From Clostridium cylindrosporum DSM 605 (GTDB lineage Bacteria; Bacillota; Clostridia; Clostridiales; Caloramatoraceae), in contig NZ_LFVU01000006.1 of assembly GCF_001047375.1 (NCBI RefSeq), positions 1-64,000 on the forward strand: a stretch of DNA of 64,000 nt, written 5' to 3'. Shown one piece after another: positions 7,682 to 16,684 of this stretch. Made by a program: the position numbers and the translations under genes. Position 1 is the first letter of the stretch. Each line of letters begins with the position of its first letter. The notes below the pieces were generated by a model. That model was given only the letters and a program-made list of their open reading frames with translations. It was not told where the DNA came from and made no database searches.

Positions 7682-8434
7682 CTATGATAAACTTTCCTTT
7701 AAATATTTTAAAACCTTTTTTTCAATTCTAGATACTTGTACCTGAGATATTCCAAGTATTTGAGCTATTTGATTTTGTGTCATATCTTTAAAGTATCTAA
7801 GAATAATTACTTGCCTACTTCTTGAATCTAATGTACCTATTAGATCCTTAAGAGCTATTTTATTAACTACTTCTGTTCCATAATCTCTATCTTCACCTAT
7901 TTTATCTATTAAAAGAACAGGAGATCCATCATCTTGATGAATCGTTTCATATAAGTACCCCGGTTGACTTGTACTTTCTAAACTTAAAATAACATCCTCA
8001 GAACTTATACCAAGTTCCTTTGCTACTTCTTCAACAGAAGCTTCTCTTCCCTCTTCCTTTGCTAATCTTTCCTTTATGATTTTAACCTTTTTAGATGTTT
8101 CTTTAAGATTCCTACTAACCTTAATCATACCATCATCTCGAAGAAACCTTTTAATTTCTCCCATAATCATAGGAACAGCATAGGTTGAAAACTTAACATT
8201 AAATTCAGAATTAAAGTTTTTTATTGCCTTTATTATTCCTATTGAACCAAGTTGGAATAGGTCTTCATAATCATAGCCTCTATTTAAGAACTTTTTAGCA
8301 ATAGAGGCAACAAGCCCTATATTACATCTTACTAATACATCCTGTGCCTCTTGATCTCCGCTTTGGGCCCTTTTTAAGAGTTCTAAAGTTTCCTCCTGAC
8401 TTATCATATCATAGCTTGTTTTTTCATTATACAT
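7682..8434 (-). CDS. sigF: Forespore sigma factor F
   Basis: A 250-residue sigma-70 family factor of the sporulation group. Region 2 (DLFQLGSIGIIKAI) and a region 4 helix-turn-helix ending in QVSRIEKKVLKYLK are visible. Sigma-F directs early forespore transcription after asymmetric division and is held inactive by SpoIIAB. It is the third gene of spoIIAA-spoIIAB-sigF, 14 bp after spoIIAB, with a GGAGGT site before the ATG. Length and synteny match sigF rather than sigG or sigB. Confidence 0.95.
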   Translation of the reverse strand: MYNEKTSYDMISQEETLELLKRAQSGDQEAQDVLVRCNIGLVASIAKKFLNRGYDYEDLFQLGSIGIIKAIKNFNSEFNVKFSTYAVPMIMGEIKRFLRDDGMIKVSRNLKETSKKVKIIKERLAKEEGREASVEEVAKELGISSEDVILSLESTSQPGYLYETIHQDDGSPVLLIDKIGEDRDYGTEVVNKIALKDLIGTLDSRSRQVIILRYFKDMTQNQIAQILGISQVQVSRIEKKVLKYLKESLS

Positions 8435-8448
8435 ATCTTACCTCCAAG

Positions 8449-8880
8449 CTATACTGATACTGATTTGAAAATTTTTATTAATTTAACTTTAGTACCCTCT
8501 TCTTTACTAGTTTCTACTTCCATGCCATCCATAAATGACTCCATAACGGTAAATCCCATTCCTGATCTTTCAAGCTCTGGTTTAGATGTATATAAAGGCT
8601 GTTTTGCTAAATCAATATCACTAATCCCATGTCCAAAATCTCTTATTTCTACGGTTAGTACATTTCCTTTTATTTCACATTCCACTATTATATTTCCATA
8701 GGAGTTTTCATATCCATGTATTATAGCGTTAGTAACTGCCTCTGAAACTGCTGTTTTGACATCTGAAAGCTCTTCAATTGTTGGATCAAGTTGGGAGGCA
8801 AAGGCTGCTACTGCAATTCTTGCAAAGGCCTCATTCTCAGATATACTTGGAAATTCTAACTTCATATGATTTTCAAACAT
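8449..8880 (-). CDS. spoIIAB: Anti-sigma F factor SpoIIAB
   Basis: 143-residue GHKL-type serine kinase and anti-sigma factor. The N-box ([11 protein letters not shown], near 48-58), the DFGHG box and the GMGFTVM glycine-rich lid of the ATP site are all present. It binds sigma-F and phosphorylates SpoIIAA. It lies between spoIIAA and sigF in the classical order. Confidence 0.96.
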   Translation of the reverse strand: MFENHMKLEFPSISENEAFARIAVAAFASQLDPTIEELSDVKTAVSEAVTNAIIHGYENSYGNIIVECEIKGNVLTVEIRDFGHGISDIDLAKQPLYTSKPELERSGMGFTVMESFMDGMEVETSKEEGTKVKLIKIFKSVSV

Positions 8881-8892
8881 TACTTAACCCTC

Positions 8893-9228
8893 CTATAAAT
8901 TTGAAACTGCCTTTTGAATATCTTCATATTCTGGAATTATCTTAAAAAGTCCACTTAATTCAAAAACTCTCTTTATTTGAGGCTTTAAATTTATAACACA
9001 AGCTTTTCCGCCTGTTGTTGAAAGTTTTCTATATCTACCCATAACTACTCCAATTCCTGAACTGTCCATAAAGTTCACTCCATTAAAATCAAATATAATA
9101 TTTTGACTTCCAAGCTCATCTATCTTATTGTCTATTTTAATTCTCACTATTTCTGCATTATGATGATCAAGTTCTCCAACTAAAGTTACAACCAAGGTTG
9201 CATCTTTTCTATCAAAACTTATAAACAT
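8893..9228 (-). CDS. spoIIAA: Anti-anti-sigma F factor SpoIIAA
   Basis: 111-residue STAS-domain protein. The phosphorylated serine lies in the DSSGIGV loop (near 56-62). When dephosphorylated by SpoIIE it displaces sigma-F from SpoIIAB. It is the first gene of the operon and is preceded by GGAGGG and a sigma-H-like promoter. Confidence 0.96.
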   Translation of the reverse strand: MFISFDRKDATLVVTLVGELDHHNAEIVRIKIDNKIDELGSQNIIFDFNGVNFMDSSGIGVVMGRYRKLSTTGGKACVINLKPQIKRVFELSGLFKIIPEYEDIQKAVSNL

Positions 9229-9263
9229 ATTAATCCCTCCATATTACGTAACCTCAAGATAAT

Positions 9264-9293
9264 ATATTCTTTCGCCTTATAGTTAAACCCTTT
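9264..9293 (-). promoter_or_regulatory. Sigma-H-type promoter of the spoIIA operon
   Basis: On the minus strand AAAGGGTTT, a 12-bp spacer and AAAGAATAT fit the sigma-H consensus (RnAGGAWWW, 11-12 bp, RnnGAATWW) with one mismatch in the -35. It sits 36 bp before the spoIIAA start, as expected because spoIIA is sigma-H/Spo0A dependent in relatives. I could not identify a clean Spo0A box. Confidence 0.65.
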
Positions 9294-9405
9294 AAATAAA
9301 TTAAAGAATCGTATTACAAATTCTTTAGTCTTTTATTAATTTTAGCTTTTATTCTACCTTAATCACTATAATAATAAAGTGTTTATGATAAATATTCTAT
9401 AAAAA

Positions 9406-9460
9406 GACGAAAAAACCTCTATAGAAAATAGCATAGTGCCAATTTTACTATAGAGGTTTT
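9406..9460 (-). terminator. Terminator of the M16 peptidase gene
   Basis: AAAACCTCTATAG / CTATAGAGGTTTT, a 13-bp perfect stem with a 23-nt loop and a T-run on the minus strand. Confidence 0.85.
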
Positions 9461-9473
9461 AAATTAAATTTAT

Positions 9474-10709
9474 CTATTCCTTAGGCATTAAAATATAAAT
9501 CAATGGATTGTTAAATACCTTACTCGCTATTTCTTCAAGCTCCTTAGTTGATACCTCATTCATTACCTTTAGAACTTCAAGATATTCTAAAGGGTTATTA
9601 TATTCTATCTCTCCTTGCATCATATACTCAACTATAGTTGAAGATGACTGAAGGGTTACTTCTGTATCTATTATAAATCTTTCCTTTAATAGGCTTAGAG
9701 ATTTTTCAGTTATTTTAAATTCACCTTTAATGTAATTAATCATATCATCTATTACTAGACATGTCTCATTTACATTTTCACTTGAAACTCCAGCATATAT
9801 ATACATCATTTTAAGATTATTCATGAAATCTATATCACTATATACACTATATGCTAGTCCTCTTTTATCACGAAGCTCTTTAAATAAAATAGAGTTTCCA
9901 CCTGATCCTATCTTTTCACTAAATAGGGTTAATACTATACTTTCTTCCCTAGTTAGATTTTGAATGTCAAAGGCATATATAACATGAGCCTGGGATATTC
10001 CTTTTTTATGTTTTTTTACCTTTTTAAATGGAATATCTATGTGCTCCTCTATTACAGCTTCAACTTCCCCTTCCTTCCAATCTCCAAAATGTCTCTCTGC
10101 AATTTGGAGTACCTCTTCATGGGAATATGAACTTACTACACACATTATTGAATTATTAGGAACGTAGTATTTCTTATGATGCTCTATTACTTCTTCCTTT
10201 GTAGTAGCTTTAACAGATTTTAGTGTTCCTGCTATATAATAATTATGCCATCTACTTGGAAATGCTTCTTTGTAAAGGCCTTGATAAGCTATATCCTCTG
10301 GGTCATCTTCGCCCATTTTTATCTCTTCAAGTATAACCTTTTTCTCAAGCTTAAATTCCTTATCATCAAAAAGTGGATTCATCATCATATCAGCTACTAT
10401 TTCCATTGCCTTATCTGCCTTCGTTTTTATTACATCTATTCCTAAAACAGTTTGATCATAGGATGTATATATATCCATTTCAGTAGCTAACTCTTCTAAA
10501 TCCATATTAAATTCATCTATATTTCTATTTTTTGTTCCTTTAAAAAGCATATGTTCTATTAAATGGGATATACCGCTTACTTTTTCGTTTTCATATAGGG
10601 AACCTACTTTTACACCAAAACCTAAAGAAAAAATATTTCCTTCTGCTTCATAGGTTATAACCTTTAAACCATTCTTTAGTATGGATTTTTTTAATTTATC
10701 TTTATTCAT
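9474..10709 (-). CDS. M16 family zinc peptidase (processing peptidase-like)
   Basis: A 411-residue single-chain member of the M16B group (YmxG/MlpA-like). The inverted zinc motif HxxEH is at 49-53 (HLIEH), with the third zinc ligand Glu in the downstream LEKKVILEEIKM helix. The C-terminal half carries the conserved RGLAYSVYS substrate-binding segment. No signal peptide is present, so it is probably cytoplasmic; in Bacillus the relative MlpA influences other proteases, but the substrate is unknown. It lies just after trpS with a gap of 48 bp holding two alternative hairpins. Confidence 0.9.
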   Translation of the reverse strand: MNKDKLKKSILKNGLKVITYEAEGNIFSLGFGVKVGSLYENEKVSGISHLIEHMLFKGTKNRNIDEFNMDLEELATEMDIYTSYDQTVLGIDVIKTKADKAMEIVADMMMNPLFDDKEFKLEKKVILEEIKMGEDDPEDIAYQGLYKEAFPSRWHNYYIAGTLKSVKATTKEEVIEHHKKYYVPNNSIMCVVSSYSHEEVLQIAERHFGDWKEGEVEAVIEEHIDIPFKKVKKHKKGISQAHVIYAFDIQNLTREESIVLTLFSEKIGSGGNSILFKELRDKRGLAYSVYSDIDFMNNLKMMYIYAGVSSENVNETCLVIDDMINYIKGEFKITEKSLSLLKERFIIDTEVTLQSSSTIVEYMMQGEIEYNNPLEYLEVLKVMNEVSTKELEEIASKVFNNPLIYILMPKE

Positions 10710-10717
10710 TCCCTCAT

Positions 10718-10758
10718 CCTTTCTAAACTTTAGAAAGGACAGATATTATCTGCCCTTT
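10718..10758 (-). promoter_or_regulatory. Two mutually exclusive hairpins between trpS and the M16 gene
   Basis: Stem 1 (10734-10758) pairs AAAGGGCAGAT with ATCTGTCCTTT. Stem 2 (10718-10738) pairs CCTTTCTAAA with TTTAGAAAGG. They share the segment at 10734-10738, and stem 2 covers the AAAGG part of the M16 Shine-Dalgarno. No long T-run follows stem 1. Confidence 0.45.
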
Positions 10759-11762
10759 TAGTCAAACTTTCTTGGTATAAATCCAACTTTTTTATAAACT
10801 TTTCTTAACATCTTTCTTGCTGCATATTCAGCCTTTTTAGCTCCATCTGTATATATGTTTTCAAGATAGTCTTTATTACTCATTAAGTAATTGTACTTTT
10901 CTCTCAATGGTCTAAGTCCTTCTATTATGGCTTCTGCAGTATCTTCCTTAAATTTACCGTATCCTTCCCCTTTATATCTATCTACTATAGATTCTATTGA
11001 CTCTCCTGTAAAAATAGAATACATTGTAAGAAGATTTTTTATTCCAGGCTGATCATCAGAATAGTTTACTTCCCCTATTGAATCTGTAACAGCTTTTCTA
11101 ACCTTACTTCTTGTTTCATCTGCAGTTTCAGATAACAATATAAATGCATTTTTATTATCATCTGACTTAGACATTTTTTTAGTTGGCTCCTGTAAACTCA
11201 TAATACGAGCCCCAACCTTTGGAATATAAGGCTCTGGAACCTTAAATGTTTCGCTATACTTTGTATTAAATCTCGCTGCAAGATCACGTGCAAGCTCTAG
11301 ATGCTGCTTTTGATCCTCACCAACAGGAACTAAATCTGAACCATATAATAATATATCCGCAGCCATTAATGAAGGGTATGTAAATAATCCTGCATTTAAA
11401 TTAGCTCCAACCTTTGATGACTTCTCCTTATACTGGGTCATTCTATTAAGCTCACCCATATATGTTAAGCAGTTTAATACCCATGCAAGTTCAGCATGAG
11501 CTGTTACATGTGACTGTATAAATAAAGTATTCTTTTCTGGGTCAATTCCTGATGCTATATACTGAGCTAGAACTTCTAGTGTTCTTGCTCTTAAATCCTT
11601 TGGTTCTTGAGGCACAGTAATAGCATGTAAGTCTACTATGCAATAGTAACAATTATAATCATCTTGAAGGTCTACCCAGTTCTTAAGTGCTCCTAGATAA
11701 TTTCCTAATGTTAATTTTCCTGAAGGCTGAGTTCCACTGAATATAACTTTTTTGCTCTCCAT
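10758..11762 (-). CDS. trpS: Tryptophanyl-tRNA synthetase
   Basis: A 334-residue class Ic synthetase that charges tRNA-Trp. The HIGH-like motif appears as TLGN within SGTQPSGKLTLGNYLG (near 9-24), and the KMSKS loop is exact at about 198-202. It has normal length for bacterial TrpS. The ATG follows AGGAGG. A terminator-like hairpin with a degenerate T-box-type sequence lies 28 bp upstream. Confidence 0.97.
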   Translation of the reverse strand: MESKKVIFSGTQPSGKLTLGNYLGALKNWVDLQDDYNCYYCIVDLHAITVPQEPKDLRARTLEVLAQYIASGIDPEKNTLFIQSHVTAHAELAWVLNCLTYMGELNRMTQYKEKSSKVGANLNAGLFTYPSLMAADILLYGSDLVPVGEDQKQHLELARDLAARFNTKYSETFKVPEPYIPKVGARIMSLQEPTKKMSKSDDNKNAFILLSETADETRSKVRKAVTDSIGEVNYSDDQPGIKNLLTMYSIFTGESIESIVDRYKGEGYGKFKEDTAEAIIEGLRPLREKYNYLMSNKDYLENIYTDGAKKAEYAARKMLRKVYKKVGFIPRKFD

Positions 11763-11788
11763 GTAATCCCTCCTAAGTATGTAATTTG

Positions 11789-11836
11789 CGAAAAAAAGCC
11801 CTTCGTCCTTGACGCAGACGAAAGGCGGTTTGCCAA
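11789..11836 (-). promoter_or_regulatory. Terminator hairpin with a degenerate T-box-like sequence before trpS
   Basis: CCTTTCGTC / GACGAAGGG form a 9-bp stem with one G-T pair, followed by CTTTTTTT, 28 bp before the trpS ATG. Immediately upstream lies TTGGCAAACCGCC. T-box leaders carry TGGN followed by ACCGC-like sequence, where TGGN pairs with the tRNA 3' end; TGGC would fit tRNA-Trp (discriminator G73). I could not find a stem I with a specifier loop in the 188 bp available, so this may be a relic, or simply the terminator of the methyltransferase gene. Confidence 0.5.
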
Positions 11837-11950
11837 TATATCATTGATAGTTTAAAAAAAACATAAAATTCGATACAATCAAGTATGATTATATATTATT
11901 TTTCTTTAAATGTAAACATGAGCCCAGTGTTCATTTATGTGCTTCACATA

Positions 11951-13693
11951 CTAGCTACACCATAGTTTTATAAGCTTAAATTCCTCTTCAGTAATACCAA
12001 AATATTGCCCTAGGATATTATCTATTTTGTTAATATCCGTATTACTAGAGTTATAAATACTACATATATCTTTAATAACCTCGGGAATAAATATATTCAT
12101 TATTTTATTTGGGTAATATTCATAAAGACTATCCCCTAACTTTTTGGCAATTGTTTTTATATAAAACTCATATACACTACTATTAAGTAAACTTTCAATG
12201 TATTCATATGTATAGTGTTCATATTCTTTTTTAAGCACTATTGAATATATATCCGCACTAAAAAAATTACCAATGTCAATTGAAAACCTATTAGAATCTG
12301 ACTTATAGGGAAAAATAATCTTCTTACCTTCGAATAACTCAGCTTTTCTTCCCCATTGTATGTTATACCACTTTCTCAATCCCCTTACACACTCTCTACG
12401 CTTTTGAAGTATTTCTTTATAAAAAGATAAATACTTAAGTGTATTAGGATAATCCTTTTCATCCTTAATTATATCGGAATAAACAATTAACTTATCTGAT
12501 GAATTAACCTTAAACTTTATTATTTGCTTTCCCTTTATCCAAGGCTTTAATAAGTCATTCTCTATACTATGTAACTTAGCATCTTCCTTTTTAATTATAA
12601 AAGCCTCATCTTTACCAGTAATAATTCCTTGAAAGCTATCTGCTATATCACCTAATCTAACATTACATTTATTCAAAATTTTAGATATTATATTTTTTTC
12701 TTCTTTACTTAAAAAACTCCATCCTTCTGGATTAAGTTCACTAGTATTTACTTTAATATGTCTTGTATATTTACCTAGACCTTTATCAATATCATTAAAA
12801 ACTTCAGCACCTTTATCTTTTCCTTCTATATTAATTTTAAAATATTCTGCGGTATCATTTTTATAGTTTGCTTTTTCAAAATTAAGTATTACATTATCTA
12901 CTCCTGCACCTTTTACTATTCTCACACCATAAAAATCAATTATCCTGTTTATATTGCAATTATCCAGTATAAACCTACGTATTTCCCTACCATATAATGA
13001 TTCAAGTATATATCTAGATGTAAAAAATACAAGGTGTCCACCATTTACTAGTAAGTCTATTGATTTTTTTATGAAACAGTAACTTAAATCACCTTTATCA
13101 TAAAAAACATCACCATAGAAATTAGATAGTTCTTTTCTATAGCTTGCCTCTAATACTTTATGACCTATGTAAGGTGGGTTTCCTAATATATAGTTATATT
13201 TTATATCATTATTATCAAATAAAAAGTCTTTATTAAATATATTTTCACTTATATATCCTGAAAGATAAAAAAGCTCAATTATTGTTATTAGAGTCGCAAC
13301 CTTATCAATGTCATATCCATATATAATCTTATCTATAATAAACTTTTCTTTCATTGGAAAGTTTATGTCAGAGAGTAGCTTTTCTAGCTTTATATATATA
13401 TCTATTAAAAAATATCCTCCACCACATGAAGGATCTAATATTTTAATCTCATATTCTTTTTTATCTTTTATATTTTTAGATATATTACTATTAATATAAT
13501 CTACTACATCAAATGGAGTGTAAAAGCTTCCACTTTTCTTTTTACTTTCCTTTAAAGAAATACCTTGATAAAACTCCCCTATACTTTTATTTATTTTCCA
13601 CCTTTTCTTAAATTTTTCTATATATTCTTTTTCTTTAAACTTTTTTATATCGTTATAAAGACTTTCTAAATCCTGAACAAATAAATCTAGCAT
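11951..13693 (-). CDS. Orphan adenine-specific DNA methyltransferase, CamA-like
   Basis: A 580-residue N6-adenine methyltransferase. The SAM-binding motif I is DPSCGGG (87-93) and the catalytic motif IV is NPPY (172-175). The C-terminal half is a TaqI/Eco57I-type target recognition domain. Many conserved blocks resemble, as I remember it, Clostridioides difficile CamA (577 residues, methylates CAAAAA, needed for normal sporulation), for example NPPYIGHK, FQGIITG, RKWY and PYKS. No endonuclease domain or partner gene is present. It lies between trpS and a sporulation-type deacetylase gene. The ATG follows GAGGT. Confidence 0.8.
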   Translation of the reverse strand: MLDLFVQDLESLYNDIKKFKEKEYIEKFKKRWKINKSIGEFYQGISLKESKKKSGSFYTPFDVVDYINSNISKNIKDKKEYEIKILDPSCGGGYFLIDIYIKLEKLLSDINFPMKEKFIIDKIIYGYDIDKVATLITIIELFYLSGYISENIFNKDFLFDNNDIKYNYILGNPPYIGHKVLEASYRKELSNFYGDVFYDKGDLSYCFIKKSIDLLVNGGHLVFFTSRYILESLYGREIRRFILDNCNINRIIDFYGVRIVKGAGVDNVILNFEKANYKNDTAEYFKINIEGKDKGAEVFNDIDKGLGKYTRHIKVNTSELNPEGWSFLSKEEKNIISKILNKCNVRLGDIADSFQGIITGKDEAFIIKKEDAKLHSIENDLLKPWIKGKQIIKFKVNSSDKLIVYSDIIKDEKDYPNTLKYLSFYKEILQKRRECVRGLRKWYNIQWGRKAELFEGKKIIFPYKSDSNRFSIDIGNFFSADIYSIVLKKEYEHYTYEYIESLLNSSVYEFYIKTIAKKLGDSLYEYYPNKIMNIFIPEVIKDICSIYNSSNTDINKIDNILGQYFGITEEEFKLIKLWCS

Positions 13694-13789
13694 AAAATAA
13701 CCTCATTCGTATTAATTCATATTAACTATGAAAATATCTATTTATCAAATATAATTGTTAATAATTTAAATTATTTCTCTCTTTATATA

Positions 13790-13818
13790 GTATATCATTT
13801 TCAATTTTAACCATACTA
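13790..13818 (+). promoter_or_regulatory. Sigma-G-type promoter of the pdaA-like gene
   Basis: GTATA, a 17-bp spacer and CATACTA match the forespore sigma-G consensus (GHATR, 17-18 bp, CATnnTA). It lies 32 bp before the start codon, which is preceded by GGAGGT. PdaA is sigma-G dependent in Bacillus, so context and sequence agree. Confidence 0.7.
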
Positions 13819-13849
13819 AGTATATCAAAGAATAATATGGAGGTAAAAT

Positions 13850-14782
13850 ATGCAAAAAAAACTTATTATTTCTTTAACAATCTTATTATCTTTATCTCTT
13901 TCATCATGTGCAAAGTATAATGATAATAACCCTAATACTAGTAATATTAGTAAGGGAAATAATATTACGGAGTCTAAGGATAATAATTCTGAGAAACTTC
14001 CTAATAATAAAACTGAAAATGAAAGTAAAGTTTCAACTAAAGAGGCCTCATCTAAACCTAGTAAGAGTGCTGATGCTTCATCATTATCTAACAAAGAAAT
14101 TCATTGGGGTTATAGACCAAATAAAGAATTTAGAACCCCTGAAATAGTTGAAAGCGTTAATGAGCTTTTAAAGAAATATTCTGGTTATTTTGTAGGAGAT
14201 ACTTCATCTAAAAAGCTTTATTTAACCTTTGATGAAGGATATGAAAATGGTTATACTGGAGAAATCCTAGATATTTTAAAGGCTAATAATGTACCCGCCG
14301 CTTTCTTTGTTACCAAACCTTACATAGAGAAAGAAAAAGACCTAATCAATAGAATGGTTAATGAAGGTCATATAGTTGGTAACCATACATCTAATCATCC
14401 GGCTATGCCATCTGTTACAGATGATGAGGATAAGTTTAATAAGGAATTTACAGATACAGAGGAATCCTTTAAGGCTGTAACTGGTAAGGATATGCCTAAA
14501 TTTTTTAGACCACCTATGGGAAGATATAGTGAAAAATCTTTATATCTAACAGAGAAGCTAGGCTATAAAAGTGTATTTTGGAGCTTTGCACATAAAGACT
14601 GGGAGGTTAATAACCAGCCTTCTGTTGAACATACAATAAAAAAAATAAAAGGTGGCATGCACAATGGATGTGTAATTTTACTCCATGCAGTATCAGAAAG
14701 TAATACTAAGGCACTTGATTCTGTAATTAAGGATTTAAAGGCTGAAGGATATGAATTCCTATCCCTTGATAAATTAAATTAA
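13850..14782 (+). CDS. pdaA: Polysaccharide deacetylase, PdaA-like (spore cortex muramic-delta-lactam synthesis)
   Basis: A 310-residue predicted lipoprotein with lipobox LSSC and Cys20. A low-complexity linker (about 21-80) precedes a NodB-fold domain. TFDEG (126-130), in place of the usual TFDDG, followed by YENGYT is the PdaA signature. Metal ligands are His179 and His183 (HTSNH); RPP (220-222) and LLHA (277-280) complete the site. PdaA removes the acetyl group from muramic acid before delta-lactam formation in the spore cortex. The lipoprotein anchor and linker are unlike the short Bacillus PdaA. It is monocistronic. Confidence 0.9.
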   Translation: MQKKLIISLTILLSLSLSSCAKYNDNNPNTSNISKGNNITESKDNNSEKLPNNKTENESKVSTKEASSKPSKSADASSLSNKEIHWGYRPNKEFRTPEIVESVNELLKKYSGYFVGDTSSKKLYLTFDEGYENGYTGEILDILKANNVPAAFFVTKPYIEKEKDLINRMVNEGHIVGNHTSNHPAMPSVTDDEDKFNKEFTDTEESFKAVTGKDMPKFFRPPMGRYSEKSLYLTEKLGYKSVFWSFAHKDWEVNNQPSVEHTIKKIKGGMHNGCVILLHAVSESNTKALDSVIKDLKAEGYEFLSLDKLN

Positions 14783-14827
14783 AACAATAACCTAGGTATT
14801 TTTTTACCTAGGTTATTGTTTTAATTT
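14776..14827. terminator. Bidirectional terminator, 23-bp perfect stem
   Basis: A 23-bp perfect inverted repeat around a six-T loop, with core ACCTAGGT. It includes the pdaA stop codon and ends just before the potCD stop. Confidence 0.93.
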
Positions 14828-14833
14828 AATTTA

Positions 14834-16684
14834 TTATCTAGCGGCTTTTACTTCCGTCCAAATTCTATCATATAAATAAACCCTACTTCCAAGATCCTGA
14901 TATGCTTCACATTTTTCTATAATACTTTTATCTGGATAGGCTGTCTTATTTTCTTTTATTTCCTTAGGAAGTGCCTTTTTTGTATTTACCTGTGGAGTTG
15001 AATATCCAGTTTCAAGTGTATTTTTTAATGATATATCTGTTCTAGTCATAAAATTAATAAAAAGTTCTGCTTCTGCCTTGTGCTTTGATGTTTTTGGTAT
15101 AACCATAGAATCAAAGAATATATTACTTCCTGAATGTGGTACTGCAAATGCTAAATCTTTATTGTCTGCCATCATTGTCATAGCATCTCCTGCCCAAGTA
15201 ACCATCATAGCTGCTTCTCCTGCAACCATCTTATCCTTACCTTCATCTACTACATAAGCAAGAACAAGAGGCTTTTGAGCAATTAAATCCTTTTTAGCGA
15301 TGTTTAAATCCTCTGTGTTGGCACTATTAAGTGATTTTCCTCTTCTTTGAAGAGCAATTCCAATTGATTCTCTTTGGCTGTCTAACATCATTATGCCTTT
15401 AGAATATTTTTTATCCCATAGTATATCCCAGCTATCTACCTTGTCTTTTACTAACTTCTTATTATATATAATACCTACTGTTCCCCATGTATATGGAACT
15501 GAATACTTATTTTTAGGGTCAAATACTTGGTTCTTTAAAACATTATCTATATATTTATAATTAGGAACATTCTTCATATCTATTTCATAAAGTAATCCTT
15601 CATTTGCCATTTTACTTATCATGTAATCAGATGGAAAGGTAACATCATAACTACTTCCACCAGATTTTATCTTTACATACATATCCTCGTTTGTTGCAAA
15701 TGTTTCGTAATTTACCTTAATACCATATTCCTTTTCAAATTCACCTATAACAGACTTATCAATGTATTCCCCCCAGTTATATACATTTAATACTACCTTT
15801 TCCGAATTAGATGTTAATCCCGCATATCCAATTATCGTAACAAGTATAGTAACAGCTACTAATATTTTTATTAAAGTAGTTTTTTTACTTTTCTTCTTTC
15901 TTCTCTTTTGTCTTTTAGCACTTTTTCCATCTCTAGAATTTACAAGTAACAATAATCCTAGTACTGTTACAAATAAAAGAGTAGAAAGTGCATTTATTGT
16001 AGGGGTTACACCTACCCTTGCCATCGAATATATTTGAATGGAAAGATTTGATACCCCTCCTCCAGTAGTAAAAAAGCTTATAACAAAGTCATCAAGTGAC
16101 ATAGTAAATGCTAGTAGTGCACCTGTTAGAACTCCTGGCATAATTTCTGGAAGTACTACTTTTTTAAATGCCACTATAGGAGTTGCACCTAAATCAAGTG
16201 CTGCTTCTTGTAGATTTGGATCCATTTGCTTAAGCTTTGGTAATACAGATAATATTATATAGGGAATATTAAATGTAATATGTGCTAAAAGTAGTGTAGT
16301 CAGTCCAAGTGGTATATTTACAGCAATAAAAAGTAACATTAATGCTACACCTGTTACTATATCTGCATTAAGAACAGGAATGTATGTTAAGTTCATAACT
16401 ACATTTCTACCTCTTCTTTTCATATAATGTATTCCGAGTGATGCAGCGGTACCAATTATTGTAGCAATGAAGGCTGAGGAAACAGCCACCACTAATGTAT
16501 AATATAGTGCCTTCATTATCTGAGGGTCATTAAATAACTCCCTATACCACTTTAGTGAAAATCCTCCCCAATTCCCACGGGAGCGTGACTTATTAAATGA
16601 ATATATTATTAAAACTCCTATTGGAGCATATAAAAACAAATATATAAGAAAGGTATATATTCTTTTTAAGTACTTTCCTACCAT
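14834..16684 (-). CDS. potCD: Spermidine/putrescine ABC transporter, permease PotC fused to binding protein PotD
   Basis: A 616-residue fusion. Residues about 1-250 are a PotC-type permease with six membrane segments and the EAA loop (EAALDLGATPIVAFKKVVLPEI, near 160). A basic linker (SAKRQKRRKKKSKK) and one further membrane helix (about 270-288) lead to a PotD-type solute-binding domain beginning VLNVYNWGEYID. The binding domain is thus tethered to the membrane by the permease instead of a lipid anchor. Its ATG overlaps the potB stop. Similar fusions occur in some Firmicutes. Ligand specificity (putrescine or spermidine) cannot be decided. Confidence 0.92.
   Translation of the reverse strand: MVGKYLKRIYTFLIYLFLYAPIGVLIIYSFNKSRSRGNWGGFSLKWYRELFNDPQIMKALYYTLVVAVSSAFIATIIGTAASLGIHYMKRRGRNVVMNLTYIPVLNADIVTGVALMLLFIAVNIPLGLTTLLLAHITFNIPYIILSVLPKLKQMDPNLQEAALDLGATPIVAFKKVVLPEIMPGVLTGALLAFTMSLDDFVISFFTTGGGVSNLSIQIYSMARVGVTPTINALSTLLFVTVLGLLLLVNSRDGKSAKRQKRRKKKSKKTTLIKILVAVTILVTIIGYAGLTSNSEKVVLNVYNWGEYIDKSVIGEFEKEYGIKVNYETFATNEDMYVKIKSGGSSYDVTFPSDYMISKMANEGLLYEIDMKNVPNYKYIDNVLKNQVFDPKNKYSVPYTWGTVGIIYNKKLVKDKVDSWDILWDKKYSKGIMMLDSQRESIGIALQRRGKSLNSANTEDLNIAKKDLIAQKPLVLAYVVDEGKDKMVAGEAAMMVTWAGDAMTMMADNKDLAFAVPHSGSNIFFDSMVIPKTSKHKAEAELFINFMTRTDISLKNTLETGYSTPQVNTKKALPKEIKENKTAYPDKSIIEKCEAYQDLGSRVYLYDRIWTEVKAAR

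Noticed and set aside
11951-13693. Type IIG restriction-modification enzyme
   Set aside because: No PD-(D/E)XK or other nuclease domain is visible in 580 residues and no partner gene is adjacent; orphan methyltransferase fits better.
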